Numbered from the stretch's first letter, positions 10,400 through 20,349 are shown. The stretch is 64,000 nt of DNA from Candidatus Mediterraneibacter faecavium (GCA_019119995.1 DWVY01000019.1:34987-98986), one strand, 5' to 3'. The notes: generated from the letters alone by a model not told the origin. Numbers and translations: made by a program.

Positions 10400-10886
10400 C
10401 GCATCCGGTCGTCAGGCTTTTCTTCCGCCGCGGCGGCATCTTTCAACAAACACTCATACAAACGGAAGAAATCGGAGCTTAGTCGGCAAAGTTCACCATT
10501 TCGACCAGTTTTATAGTAAACTTCGTGATTGCCGGGGAGATGCTTCCGATTGGATGAATGCAGAAAATCATTCGGATACAGCCCCTTTGATGAACCTTTC
10601 GGGACGGACGGGAAGGGGATGCTGACGGTGACTGCGGAGGGATATTAGATAAAGTTAAAACCTGGGATGCAGCGTTAATCGGGGAAATGAAATTGTCTGA
10701 GTGAAACGAGTTGTTCATTTTCCCGATTGCTTTTAGCTGCATCCCAGGTTTGTTACTTTATCTTATATTCCGTAACCGGAGCCGGAAGCATCCCCTCCCC
10801 GCCCGTCCCGAATACGTAGGACAATCCACTGTATCCGATTGATTTTCGGACGGTCAGAAACTGGATGTCTCGCTGACAAACACGAA
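10400..10886. repeat. Dispersed palindromic intergenic element, copy 1 (5'-truncated)
   Basis: Linker homologous to copies 2 and 3 (ACAAACACTCATA...GAAATCGGA...TTTCGACCAGTTTTATAGTAAA), long imperfect hairpin 10563-10847, end ACAAACACGAA next to the secDF stop. Confidence 0.8.
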
Positions 10887-10891
10887 GTTAT

Positions 10892-13261
10892 TTAATGTTT
10901 TCTCTTCTTTTTTTTATGTTTTTTCCCTGCTTTGCTGTTCTTTGTCCCAGCTGCCGCCTTATCCTCCGCTTCTTTTATCGCTTCAGCTTTTCCCTCGGCG
11001 TCTGTCTGTAAGGCAGCTGCGGCAACAGTCTTATCGGTGCGTATCTTCATGACATACCACAGGGCTCCTGTGATACATACGGACGTATATGCGCCGCAGG
11101 CGATACCTACCATCAGCGGAGCCGCGAACTCTTTGATGGAGCTTACGCCCAGTACATAGAGTGCAACGACCATGATGAATGTAGTCAGGTTCGTATAGAT
11201 ACTTCTGGTCAGTGTCTGTGTGATACATCTGTTGACCAGTTCTTTCAGATCTTCTTTCTTATTTAACTTAAGTTCCTCACGGATACGGTCGAAGATAACG
11301 ATCGTCGCGTTGATGGAGTATCCGACAATGGTCAGCATACATGCGATGAATGTATTTCCAACGGATACTCTGGCGATCACATAGAACGCCAGTACGACGA
11401 GCACGTCATGTACCAGGGCGATGACCGCGCTGGTCGCGAACCGGATATCCTTGAACCGGAACCAGATGTAGATCAGCATACAGATCGTGGCTATGACAAC
11501 CGCGACAATAGCGTCTGTACGCATCTCGGAACTTACAGTACCGCTGATATTCCGCACCTCGATGTCCTTCTCAGCCACCCCGTAGTTATCCGACATATAC
11601 TTCGCAAATGCTTCTCTTTCCGAGAGATCCTGAGTCTGTGTCTTGAATACCACCTGTGTAGTATCCTGTACAGTCTGTACCTGGATATTCGGATCTCCTG
11701 TGATATCCTCCAGATCCGGGATCATCTCGCTGTCGATCTCATCCAGAGTGTATTGCTGATCAAATGTTACTGTCGTAGATGTACCGCCCACGAAATCAAG
11801 GCTGTAGTTCATAGCGCCGATCCCGCGCGCGTGATTGATCCCCATTCCCACGAATCCGCTCAGGCACATGATAATGGAAATGATGAAGAACACTCTGCGT
11901 TTTCCGAGGAAATCGATCGGGCTGCGTTTCTTCAGTTTCTTTGCATACAGTTTTTCATTTCTTATGCCAACAGCATAGAAAGAGTAGATGATCAGCCTTG
12001 TGATCACCAGTGCGGTGAACATGGACACCACGATACCGAGAGCCAACGTCTGCGCAAATCCTCTGACTGTTCCGCTTCCTCTGAACCACAGCACTGCAGC
12101 CGCGATCAGCGTTGTAACATTTCCGTCAATGATCGCGGACATGGCTTTATGGAATCCAGCTTTCAGAGCGCTGTGTACGGACGCTCCCGCTGTCAGTTCT
12201 TCTTTCACACGGGCAAAGATGATAACATTCGCATCGACCGCCATACCGATGCCGAGGATGATACCTGCGATACCCGGCAGGGTAAGTGTGATGTCAAATG
12301 CGTTCAAAAGCACAAGGATCAGTCCTGTATAGATCAGGAGAGCAAGGCTTGACGCGAATCCCGGGAGCAGATATACAAAGCACATGAACACGCAGACGAT
12401 CACAAGACCAATGGCCCCTGCAAGAAGACTCGTGCTCACAGCTTCCTGTCCGAGCTGCGCCCCGACTACCTCGGAACTGATCTCTTTCAGCTCTACATTC
12501 AGCCCGCCGATACGGATCGTGGAAGCGATATTGTCCGCTTCTTCATATGACATATTGCCGGTAATCTGTGCACGGCCGTTCTCGATAACATTATTGACAC
12601 TGGGAACGCTGATTAAATCTCCATCATAGTAGATAGCGATAGAATCCTGCCCATTGTTATAAGCTTCCTCTGTGGCCTCGGCAAATGCTTTCGTGCCTTC
12701 ATCGGTCAGAGTCAGGTCAACGCCGTACTCCGTAGCGCTTGTCGTGGAATCCGAAAGAGCTCCCGCAGAAGCGCTCTCCACTTCCGTACCCGTCAGCACG
12801 ATGGAACCGTCTTCCTGAAGCTCCTCGATCGTCTTGGTAAGTTCATATCCGGTGCCTTCTGCGTTTAAGGTATAGTTCTCGTTTCCTTCACTGTCCAGAT
12901 GCTTGATGAAATACAGGGAACCCGGCTGCCCCAGTTCTTCCAGGATCTCATTGGCGTCCTGTACGCCCGGGATCTCAATGCTGATCCTGTTGTCCCCGAC
13001 CTGGTAAGCCTGTGCCTCCGTGCTGTACTCTTCCACACGTCTCTGGAGCTTATAGACTGTATCTTTCATATCCTCGTCGGACGGTTTCTCTCCGACAGCC
13101 TCGTAAGTGATACTCACACCGCCTTCAAGGTCAAGACCGAGATTGATATTGCGGGCCGCTCCCATACCCTTGGAGTTCAGGCCGTGGATCGAGGTCACTC
13201 CGAGGAATACCATGACAGCCGCTATCAGGATCAGGCTTAATATGCCTCTGCTTTTTTTCAT
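10892..13261 (-). CDS. secDF: Protein translocase SecD-SecF fusion
   Basis: SecD (LGLDLEGGVSITYE, ITGNMSYEEAD, GIILGIGMAVDANVIIFARVKEE) and SecF (DFVGGTSTTVTF, IVGYSINATIVIFDRIREE) motifs. Confidence 0.95.
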   Translation of the reverse strand: MKKSRGILSLILIAAVMVFLGVTSIHGLNSKGMGAARNINLGLDLEGGVSITYEAVGEKPSDEDMKDTVYKLQRRVEEYSTEAQAYQVGDNRISIEIPGVQDANEILEELGQPGSLYFIKHLDSEGNENYTLNAEGTGYELTKTIEELQEDGSIVLTGTEVESASAGALSDSTTSATEYGVDLTLTDEGTKAFAEATEEAYNNGQDSIAIYYDGDLISVPSVNNVIENGRAQITGNMSYEEADNIASTIRIGGLNVELKEISSEVVGAQLGQEAVSTSLLAGAIGLVIVCVFMCFVYLLPGFASSLALLIYTGLILVLLNAFDITLTLPGIAGIILGIGMAVDANVIIFARVKEELTAGASVHSALKAGFHKAMSAIIDGNVTTLIAAAVLWFRGSGTVRGFAQTLALGIVVSMFTALVITRLIIYSFYAVGIRNEKLYAKKLKKRSPIDFLGKRRVFFIISIIMCLSGFVGMGINHARGIGAMNYSLDFVGGTSTTVTFDQQYTLDEIDSEMIPDLEDITGDPNIQVQTVQDTTQVVFKTQTQDLSEREAFAKYMSDNYGVAEKDIEVRNISGTVSSEMRTDAIVAVVIATICMLIYIWFRFKDIRFATSAVIALVHDVLVVLAFYVIARVSVGNTFIACMLTIVGYSINATIVIFDRIREELKLNKKEDLKELVNRCITQTLTRSIYTNLTTFIMVVALYVLGVSSIKEFAAPLMVGIACGAYTSVCITGALWYVMKIRTDKTVAAAALQTDAEGKAEAIKEAEDKAAAGTKNSKAGKKHKKKKRKH

Positions 13262-13320
13262 GATCTTCCATTCCTTTCTTCTGCGCTTTTATGTTTTATC
13301 TTCGCATGACGCCGCTCTTC

Positions 13321-14718
13321 TCACGCCTGATTGGCAAGAGCCGCTTTTATCATGATCGCGCACTCTACACGCTTGCGTTCCATCTCACAGCTCACTTCGT
13401 ATGTATCATTGATCGTGTGGTGGAACTTATATGAATTCGCCATACAGCCGCCGCTGCAGTAGAATCTGGCAAAACACTTTTTACAGCTTTCTTTTGAGTA
13501 GACGCTGCATCCCCGGAACGCATCCGCGATCTCCGGCTTCGTGATCCCATCGTCTACATTTCCCATAAGGAACTCTTCCTGTCCGACAAACTGATGGCAC
13601 GGATACAGGTCGCCCCACGGCGTCACAGCCAGATACTCTGTGCCGGATCCGCATCCGGATAGTCGCTTCGACACGCACGGCCCGCCTTCCAGGTCGATCA
13701 TAAAGTGGAAGAACGTAAAGCCTCTTCCCTCTCTCTCCCTCTCCACCATGATCTTCGCCAGTTTGTCATATTCCTCAAAGATCACCGGCAGGTCTTCCTT
13801 CCGGATCGCATACGGATCTGTGTCCTCTCCTACCACCGGCTCGATGGATATCTGTTCGAAGCCGAGTTCTGCAAAATGAAGTACATCATTGGAAAAGTCC
13901 AGATTGTTTCGTGTAAATGTACCCCGTATGTAATATTTCTGCTGGTGTCTGCTCTCCGCCAGTTTCTGGAACTTTGGAACGATCAGGTCATAGCTTCCTT
14001 TTCCGTTCCGGAACGGCCGCATCCTGTCATTGACTTCTTTTCTTCCGTCGAGGCTTAAGACTACATTGTCCATCTCGCGGTTGACAAACTCCTGCACCTC
14101 GTCATTTAAAAGCACGCCGTTCGTCGTAATAGTAAAGCGGAAATGCTTATCGTGAAGCTTCTCCTGCTCTCTTCCGTAGGCTACCAGGTCTTTCACGACC
14201 TGCCAGTTCATCAGCGGTTCCCCGCCAAAGAAATCCACTTCCAGATTTCTTCTCTTTCCGGAATTCGCGATCAGGAAATCCAGAGCTTTCTTCCCCACTT
14301 CATAGGACATGAGCGCCCTGCGTCCGTGGTATTCTCCCTCTTCAGCAAAGCAATATTTACATGCAAGATTGCAGTCGTGGGCAATGTGTAGGCAGAGCGC
14401 TTTTACCACTGTCTTCCGCTGCTTTACCTCATCGATAAAATCTTCATATACATCCCTGGTAAACAGGCGTCCCTCTTCCGTCAGAGTAATGACCGCTTCA
14501 AGGATATCCTTAATGTCTTCTTCCTTATAACGGCCGCCCAGTTCTGATCTCAGATACGCTAAAGTTTCCGGCGCTCTCAACGTCTCGGGTGTGTGAAACT
14601 CATTCTGCTTCTCAAGGGCGCCGATCACATCGTATGCCTCCTGATCTACCACATGTACTGCACCGCTGTTTACATCGAGAACGATATTATATCCATTATT
14701 CTGATACTGGTGTATCAC
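13321..14718 (-). CDS. Radical SAM SCIFF peptide maturase (thioether-forming, SPASM domain)
   Basis: CNLACKYCFA radical SAM motif, FFGGEPLMNW, C-terminal SPASM cysteines (CKKCFARFYCSGGC); adjacent SCIFF peptide. Confidence 0.93.
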   Translation of the reverse strand: MIHQYQNNGYNIVLDVNSGAVHVVDQEAYDVIGALEKQNEFHTPETLRAPETLAYLRSELGGRYKEEDIKDILEAVITLTEEGRLFTRDVYEDFIDEVKQRKTVVKALCLHIAHDCNLACKYCFAEEGEYHGRRALMSYEVGKKALDFLIANSGKRRNLEVDFFGGEPLMNWQVVKDLVAYGREQEKLHDKHFRFTITTNGVLLNDEVQEFVNREMDNVVLSLDGRKEVNDRMRPFRNGKGSYDLIVPKFQKLAESRHQQKYYIRGTFTRNNLDFSNDVLHFAELGFEQISIEPVVGEDTDPYAIRKEDLPVIFEEYDKLAKIMVEREREGRGFTFFHFMIDLEGGPCVSKRLSGCGSGTEYLAVTPWGDLYPCHQFVGQEEFLMGNVDDGITKPEIADAFRGCSVYSKESCKKCFARFYCSGGCMANSYKFHHTINDTYEVSCEMERKRVECAIMIKAALANQA

Positions 14719-14793
14719 AAGAGTACCTCTCTTTCATATTTATCCAAAGGCATGTTCCTCTCCTGCCCGTTTCGGTTCCCGGCGGACATGCAT

Positions 14794-14822
14794 AAGGCAG
14801 CGGCTTATTAGACCGCTGCCTT
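14794..14822. terminator. Hairpin between SCIFF peptide and maturase genes
   Basis: AAGGCAGCGG-cttattaga-CCGCTGCCTT, perfect 10-bp arms. Confidence 0.6.
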
Positions 14823-14853
14823 CCCCCATTGTTTTTTTGTTGCTGCGATGCGA

Positions 14854-14997
14854 TTACTTTCTGTTCTCGCAAGTCTGATTTCCTACAGTACAGGACGTCT
14901 TGCAAGCTGACTGACATGATGTCTGGCACTCTCCGCATCCGCCTTTTTTCACTGTATTGTTCAATGTCTGTGTATTTAATGTCTTAATGTGTTTCAT
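14854..14997 (-). CDS. SCIFF (six cysteines in forty-five) ribosomal peptide precursor, 47 aa
   Basis: Translation MKHIKTLNTQTLNNTVKKGGCGECQTSCQSACKTSCTVGNQTCENRK, six Cys, directly upstream of the maturase; absent from supplied ORF list (too short). Confidence 0.95.
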   Translation of the reverse strand: MKHIKTLNTQTLNNTVKKGGCGECQTSCQSACKTSCTVGNQTCENRK

Positions 14998-15073
14998 GTG
15001 ATGTCCTCCTATATTTCTTCAACTTATGCTCGTAGTATTATACCACAAGCCCGAAGGATTTTAAAGTCCTTTT

Positions 15074-15484
15074 TTACGATATCATGCCGCCCAGCATCCC
15101 TCCTCCCGCGCAGAGCAGGAACATGGTCACAAGATTCATCACGTCAGCCTGCAGCGAGTGATAGATCCCAAGGGAGATCAACAGCAAAAGCACAAAATAT
15201 ATCACTCCCAGAAGGAGCCCCCACAGGAACTTTCTCGTTCCGGTCAGTTTGCCTATCACAAAACCTCCTGAGAATGTGGATATAACATAGATCAGAATGA
15301 TTCCGGCATTGACATTTTCTTCACTCAGCCCTGCCTTATAGAGCAGGAGCGTCAGTACAAGCAGCAATATGCCTGTCACCACATATGCGCACAGTAATGC
15401 CTTTAATATATCCGTTCCTCTCTGCTCGATCCCCTGTCTGCCTCCGTTCTTTTTCTCCATTGTCTTCCTCCCGAATCCATACAT
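15074..15484 (-). CDS. Small integral membrane protein (TIGR04086-like)
   Basis: Four hydrophobic segments, conserved position upstream of SCIFF. Confidence 0.7.
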   Translation of the reverse strand: MYGFGRKTMEKKNGGRQGIEQRGTDILKALLCAYVVTGILLLVLTLLLYKAGLSEENVNAGIILIYVISTFSGGFVIGKLTGTRKFLWGLLLGVIYFVLLLLISLGIYHSLQADVMNLVTMFLLCAGGGMLGGMIS

Positions 15485-15584
15485 AGTCTGTCAGTCTTTG
15501 TCCTACTGATAAATACTATGCCTGTCTGCCGGGTTTTATGACAAATACTTACCACATGCCGCCAGCATACTCATCATTCATCCT

Positions 15585-16127
15585 CTACGACATCTGCCGT
15601 CCCAGGAAATCTGCCGCGCTGGAAGCCACCCTCTGTTCTACTTCTCCGAATTTCTTCTTCTGATCTTTATTTAAAAGCACTACCGAACCGATCACATCCC
15701 CCTCGCTGATGATCGGACAGATCGCTTCATCCCGAAAGTCCTGCATATCAGGAACGACTTTTATATAAGATGAATCACTGTTTCCTGCAAGGAGCTGTCC
15801 CCTATCTTTTAATAATCGATCCAGCTCCCGCCCTATAAACTGATCCTGCAGCTCTTTTTTCCCGCTCCCTGATGCAGCCACCACCTGGTCCGTGTCCGTG
15901 ATGCACACCGTGCACCCGAGCGTCTGTGAAAGACTCTCCGCATAGAGCTTCGCCAGCGTGCCAAGCTCGCCGATCGGTGAATATTTCTTCAGTATGATCT
16001 CACCCTCCCGGTCGGTAAATATCTCCAACGGATCTCCCTCCCGTATACGGAGCGTCCTTCTGATCTCTTTCGGGATGACGACACGCCCCAGGTCGTCGAT
16101 CCGCCTTACTATCCCTGTCGCTTTCAT
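15585..16127 (-). CDS. spoVT: Stage V sporulation protein T-like AbrB/GAF regulator
   Basis: MKATGIVRRIDDLGRVVIPKEIRRTLRIREGDPLEIF AbrB domain + GAF-like C-terminal domain. Confidence 0.93.
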   Translation of the reverse strand: MKATGIVRRIDDLGRVVIPKEIRRTLRIREGDPLEIFTDREGEIILKKYSPIGELGTLAKLYAESLSQTLGCTVCITDTDQVVAASGSGKKELQDQFIGRELDRLLKDRGQLLAGNSDSSYIKVVPDMQDFRDEAICPIISEGDVIGSVVLLNKDQKKKFGEVEQRVASSAADFLGRQMS

Positions 16128-16137
16128 ATAAAAATTC

Positions 16138-16219
16138 CTCCGTCTTACAGATATCTACATAAATTGCTTATTACTGTCAGTAATTGTAGTATCTGTAAAA
16201 CGGAGGAATTTATTCACTC
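16138..16219. repeat. 82-bp direct repeat copy A (palindromic hairpin)
   Basis: CTCCGTCTTACAGATATC...TATCTGTAAAACGGAGGAATTTATTCACTC, identical to 17779-17860. Confidence 0.95.
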
Positions 16220-17109
16220 TCGGGCAATGACGCAGCATCTTCCACAATGTCTGCTATCAGCTTTCTAAAATCGTTCGCATTTTGCGATGTAATGACTGGT
16301 TGTCCTGTCTCTGCTTCCAGTGCCTGTCTGGCAACGCCCGCAACTCTCCCGCCCCGTCGCGCCACCTTCTGATTTTCTTCCAATCCTTTCGGCTTTGCCG
16401 ATTTAGAAATATCTTTTGTAGAAGCCTCAGCAAGCATCGTCAGCACTAATTCAAGATCCGTCATATTATCTCGCAGATTTTCTTTCTTCAGCCCTTTCAG
16501 CCGCTTATACTGTTTTGTCGTCATACCAGACCAGGCACGGGAAATCTCATCTGTCAGGATAGCGTACTCTTTTCCTTTTTTCACTCCACGGGTTTTCCAC
16601 TCCTCCGTTAATTCATTACGGATACGGATCGACAGGATCCTCTGATGAACCCACTCCTCTGAATATCCCTTTTTCAGGTAAGTCTCCAAAGCACGATCGA
16701 TAGCCTGCTCAGGATCTATCGTCTCCTCGATGCGTTCTCTTCCAACCATTGCCAGCCAGACTTTAAAAGGCTCAGCCTTTGGTGATGGGATCGACTGAAT
16801 GATCCGAAGGAGCTGCTCTGTATCAGCTACATCTGTCAGGCGTTTTTTACCATCCATCGCTGTCATTTTCAACTGCTGACAATTTGTCAGCAGTTGAACA
16901 GCGCCTTCTTCTTTCAGCCTTTGTTTCAATTTTGCCCAATAATTGCTTGCGCCGCGAGTAGTTTTCTGTTCAGTCAGAACTGCCACTACATCCACAATTG
17001 AAAAATACCATTCCTGCCGTTCTTCATCCCATGCAGTGCGTATAGCCTGGTCCTCAAATAACTGTATTTTATTATTGTCTTTTTCACTCATGCTATGTAT
17101 CCCTCCCAC
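16210..17109 (-). CDS. BRO-N/DinD-like protein (phage antirepressor-like)
   Basis: IQLFEDQAIRTAWDEERQEWYFSIVDVVAVLT...YWAKLKQRLKEEG...LLRIIQSIPSPKAEPFKVWLAMVGRERIEE. Confidence 0.85.
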   Translation of the reverse strand: MGGIHSMSEKDNNKIQLFEDQAIRTAWDEERQEWYFSIVDVVAVLTEQKTTRGASNYWAKLKQRLKEEGAVQLLTNCQQLKMTAMDGKKRLTDVADTEQLLRIIQSIPSPKAEPFKVWLAMVGRERIEETIDPEQAIDRALETYLKKGYSEEWVHQRILSIRIRNELTEEWKTRGVKKGKEYAILTDEISRAWSGMTTKQYKRLKGLKKENLRDNMTDLELVLTMLAEASTKDISKSAKPKGLEENQKVARRGGRVAGVARQALEAETGQPVITSQNANDFRKLIADIVEDAASLPESE

Positions 17110-17134
17110 TTTAACCTATGCATAAATACATACA

Positions 17135-17698
17135 TCACAGCACCTCCAAACGAAAGGCGTTTTTTACCATTTTTGATTTAGGCAGCGCGCATATATAATC
17201 ATAAATCCGGGGAATATCCAGTCCATGAATCATCTGTCTGTAGTTCAGTAAAATCTCTTTATAGTACTCAAACGGAAACTGGTTCTTGTGTCTCAAAAGC
17301 TCAACAAGCATCCGTTCTTTATCATAGATCCGAAAGGAACGATCATTATGTTCTGCTTTCACTTCACCCAAATGAAGTTTACCGCTGTTTTCAAATATCT
17401 GTACCACCCGGGGATCGCGAATTGCTGATGTTCCCCTCTCCGTTGCGAGATAGTACTTGTCTGGTGCTCTTTTCGACAAACCATAATAGTAAAAAGCTGT
17501 ATTTAAAGTAACTACAGCGTTCGGATATTTCATAAGGATGATCGTAAACTCAGATTCGGATTCCTTGTCGGAATACACTCCCTTTTCTAAAAAGAATATT
17601 TTTTTCGCCTGAAGCGCTTTTTTTATCTGATAATAACTTTTATATTTTTCCAAACACTGCTCATACGAATAAAGCATATTAACCTCTGTTTTATGCAA
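17135..17698 (-). CDS. AbiEi-like (type IV TA antitoxin / viral-defence regulator) protein
   Basis: AVVTLNTAFYYYGLSKRAPDKYYLATERGTS..RIYDKERMLVELLRHKNQFPFEYYKEILLNYR pattern. Confidence 0.75.
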   Translation of the reverse strand: MHKTEVNMLYSYEQCLEKYKSYYQIKKALQAKKIFFLEKGVYSDKESESEFTIILMKYPNAVVTLNTAFYYYGLSKRAPDKYYLATERGTSAIRDPRVVQIFENSGKLHLGEVKAEHNDRSFRIYDKERMLVELLRHKNQFPFEYYKEILLNYRQMIHGLDIPRIYDYICALPKSKMVKNAFRLEVL

Positions 17699-17778
17699 AA
17701 TACATTTATTTATTTTATTTTTACATGTATTCAGTTTAATTATATTGTATCATCTTTTTACTGTCAAGCATAAAAAAT

Positions 17779-17860
17779 CTCCGTCTTACAGATATCTACA
17801 TAAATTGCTTATTACTGTCAGTAATTGTAGTATCTGTAAAACGGAGGAATTTATTCACTC
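17779..17860. repeat. 82-bp direct repeat copy B
   Basis: Exact match to 16138-16219. Confidence 0.95.
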
Positions 17861-17864
17861 CTTA

Positions 17865-19493
17865 TCAGCCCATCTCTTTATACTGCTGGGCAATATTGAG
17901 TGCATGGTCTCCCATTCTCTCAAAATCCGTAAGCACTTCTGAGAACACGATGCCGCTCTGAGGTTTACATTTGCCTTTCTTGAGCCTCTGCATCTGTTTC
18001 TTAAAGTATTTGTCGCGCATATCGTCTGTCTTCTGCTCCAGGACCTCCGCCTGGCTGAGCACTCTGCCCGTGTCAGCGGAGTCCACATTTTTTACATTTT
18101 CCAGACAGGTGATACACTGCTTTTTCATCTCTTCCAGCTCTTCGAGCACATTATCAGAGAATTGCAGTTCCCACTTCTTCATATCGTCGGCATACTCCGC
18201 GATATTTGTCGCATGGTCTCCGATCCGTTCAAGATTGCTGATGATCGCGTAGTAACCGTTGATCTTGCGGGAATCATCCGCGTTCATCTCTCCTGACATG
18301 AGGGAAACAATGTACTCTGAGATCCCTTTATTCAGATAATCAATGTACTCTTCCCTCTCCTCGACTTTCTGCCGGGATTTTTCATCATATTTGATCAAAG
18401 TGTCAAAAGCATCACTGATATTCTTTGATACCATATCCAGCATCCGGTTTACTTCATCTTTTACCTGAGTGACCGCGATCGCGCTGTTTCCGACTGCATA
18501 GGAAGAATCAAACGGCCGGATGTATTTGAGCCTGAGATCCTCGTCGTCCTCTTTCTTGCTGTCCGGAAGGATCTTCTCTGCCGCATGCGCCATATAAGTG
18601 CCGAACGGAAGCAGGATCAGCGTTGTTACAATGTTAAATATCGTATGCGCATTTGCGATCTGCGCCACCGGATCTCCGGGGGTAATAGACTCTACCAAAG
18701 ACACATAGGGCGTCACCATACAGATCACCGTAAAAATAGCTGTACCGATAATATTGAACATCAGATGGATGACCGTCGTACGTCTCGCATTCACTTTCGT
18801 TCCGATGGATGCAAGGACCGCCGTGATACAGGTTCCGATATTCTGTCCGAAAAGCACGTATACCGCGCTCGAAAGCGGGATCATGCCGGTTGCAGCCAGC
18901 GCCTGCAGGATACCTACGGATGCCGAAGAAGACTGGATGATCGCAGTAAATACCGCGCCTACCAGGATGCCGAGCAGCGGGTTGCTGAACTGTGTCATCA
19001 GGTTGATGAATGCTTCTGACTCCTGAAGCGGCTCCATTGCAACTCCCATCATATCCATACCTATGAAAAGGATACCGAGACCTGCGACAATGCTGCTGAT
19101 ATGATGCACCTTTTCACTCTTTGAAAACATGATCGCTCCGACGCCGATGATCGCAAACAGCGGGGCGATCGCTCCGATATCCAGCGCGATCAGCTGACCG
19201 GTGATCGTAGTACCGATGTTGGCTCCCATGATGATCCATACCGCCTGCTGCAGCGTCATGAGACCGGAATTTACAAATCCGACGACCATGACCGTTGTTG
19301 CCGAAGAGGACTGGATCACGGCAGTGATCACAGCTCCTACAAGAACACCCTTGATCCGGTTTGAAGTCAGTTTCTCAAGGATCGATTTCATCTTATTGCC
19401 GGCGGCGGCTTCCAAACCGTTGCTCATCATCTGCATTCCGTACAGGAACAGAGCAAGGCCGCCGAACAAAGACAGTACATCTGTTATTCCCAT
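17865..19493 (-). CDS. Na/Pi cotransporter family protein with PhoU-like C-terminus
   Basis: Repeated ITAVIQSSSATTVMVVGFVNSG / FTAIIQSSSASVGILQALA motifs, C-terminal helical PhoU-like region. Confidence 0.92.
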   Translation of the reverse strand: MGITDVLSLFGGLALFLYGMQMMSNGLEAAAGNKMKSILEKLTSNRIKGVLVGAVITAVIQSSSATTVMVVGFVNSGLMTLQQAVWIIMGANIGTTITGQLIALDIGAIAPLFAIIGVGAIMFSKSEKVHHISSIVAGLGILFIGMDMMGVAMEPLQESEAFINLMTQFSNPLLGILVGAVFTAIIQSSSASVGILQALAATGMIPLSSAVYVLFGQNIGTCITAVLASIGTKVNARRTTVIHLMFNIIGTAIFTVICMVTPYVSLVESITPGDPVAQIANAHTIFNIVTTLILLPFGTYMAHAAEKILPDSKKEDDEDLRLKYIRPFDSSYAVGNSAIAVTQVKDEVNRMLDMVSKNISDAFDTLIKYDEKSRQKVEEREEYIDYLNKGISEYIVSLMSGEMNADDSRKINGYYAIISNLERIGDHATNIAEYADDMKKWELQFSDNVLEELEEMKKQCITCLENVKNVDSADTGRVLSQAEVLEQKTDDMRDKYFKKQMQRLKKGKCKPQSGIVFSEVLTDFERMGDHALNIAQQYKEMG

Positions 19494-19707
19494 TCCTTTT
19501 TCTCCTTTGCGAACTATAATGCGCCGATTGCGCGCTAATTTTAAACTAACATGCAGTATTACCGGATGTCAACGCTATTTTACATGAACTTTATATTATT
19601 TTTACTTATATTTGATTTTTATTTTACATTTCTCCGTCCGTAACTCATTGTTGAAAACGGCACTTTATTCTGCTAAAATTTAGTAAGGTAAAGGAGTGAA
19701 AGGATCT

Positions 19708-20349
19708 ATGAGTTTAACAATCCCCATCGAGACTTCTGCGAGACATATCCACATCACACAGGAAGATTTTGAGACGCTGTTCGGAGAAGGCGCCAAACCT
19801 ACATTTGCAAAAGAGCTCAGCCAGCCGGGGCAGTACGCCTGCAAAGAGCGTCTGACAGTCGCCGGGCCGAAAGGGCGCTTTGAGAAAGTCGTCATCCTTG
19901 GTCCCTGCCGCAAGGAAACCCAGGTAGAGATCTCTGTGACAGATGCGAGACGCCTGGGTATTAAAAGCGTGATCCGGCAGTCCGGCGATCTGGAGGGCAC
20001 TCCCGGGTGTACGCTGGTCGGGCCAAAGGGGAAAGTCGAACTGGAAAAAGGCGTCATCGTAGCAAAGCGCCATATCCATATGACTCCTGTCGACGCGATC
20101 CGCGCTCATGTGAAGGACAATGATATCGTATTTGTTATCACGACAAGCTATGAACGCTCCCTGATCTTCTCCGACGTCGTTGTAAGGGTAAGTCCGTCTT
20201 ACTCGCTTGCCATGCATGTAGATACAGACGAAGCGAATGCATTCGCCAACGAGGATAATCCCACAGGCGTGATACTGAAATTATTCAACGGGCATACCTA
20301 CAGTCTCCAGTCCTGGGCTGATGAACTGCAGTCCGGTATCCACCGGTAA
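19708..20349 (+). CDS. pduL: Phosphate propanoyltransferase (PduL-like)
   Basis: IPIETSARHIHIT..., VAKRHIHMTPVDA; RBS AAAGGAG upstream of ATG 19708. Confidence 0.9.
   Translation: MSLTIPIETSARHIHITQEDFETLFGEGAKPTFAKELSQPGQYACKERLTVAGPKGRFEKVVILGPCRKETQVEISVTDARRLGIKSVIRQSGDLEGTPGCTLVGPKGKVELEKGVIVAKRHIHMTPVDAIRAHVKDNDIVFVITTSYERSLIFSDVVVRVSPSYSLAMHVDTDEANAFANEDNPTGVILKLFNGHTYSLQSWADELQSGIHR

Noticed and set aside
10479-10742. ORF 10479-10742 (-)
   Set aside because: Overlaps element copy 1 linker and stem; no protein-like signal.
10400-10886. Integron attC site or retron msr-msd interpretation of the hairpin elements
   Set aside because: GTTAAA-like bulges do not fit the RYYYAAC/GTTRRRY attC layout, and no integrase or reverse transcriptase is present in the window. 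Kept only as something to test.
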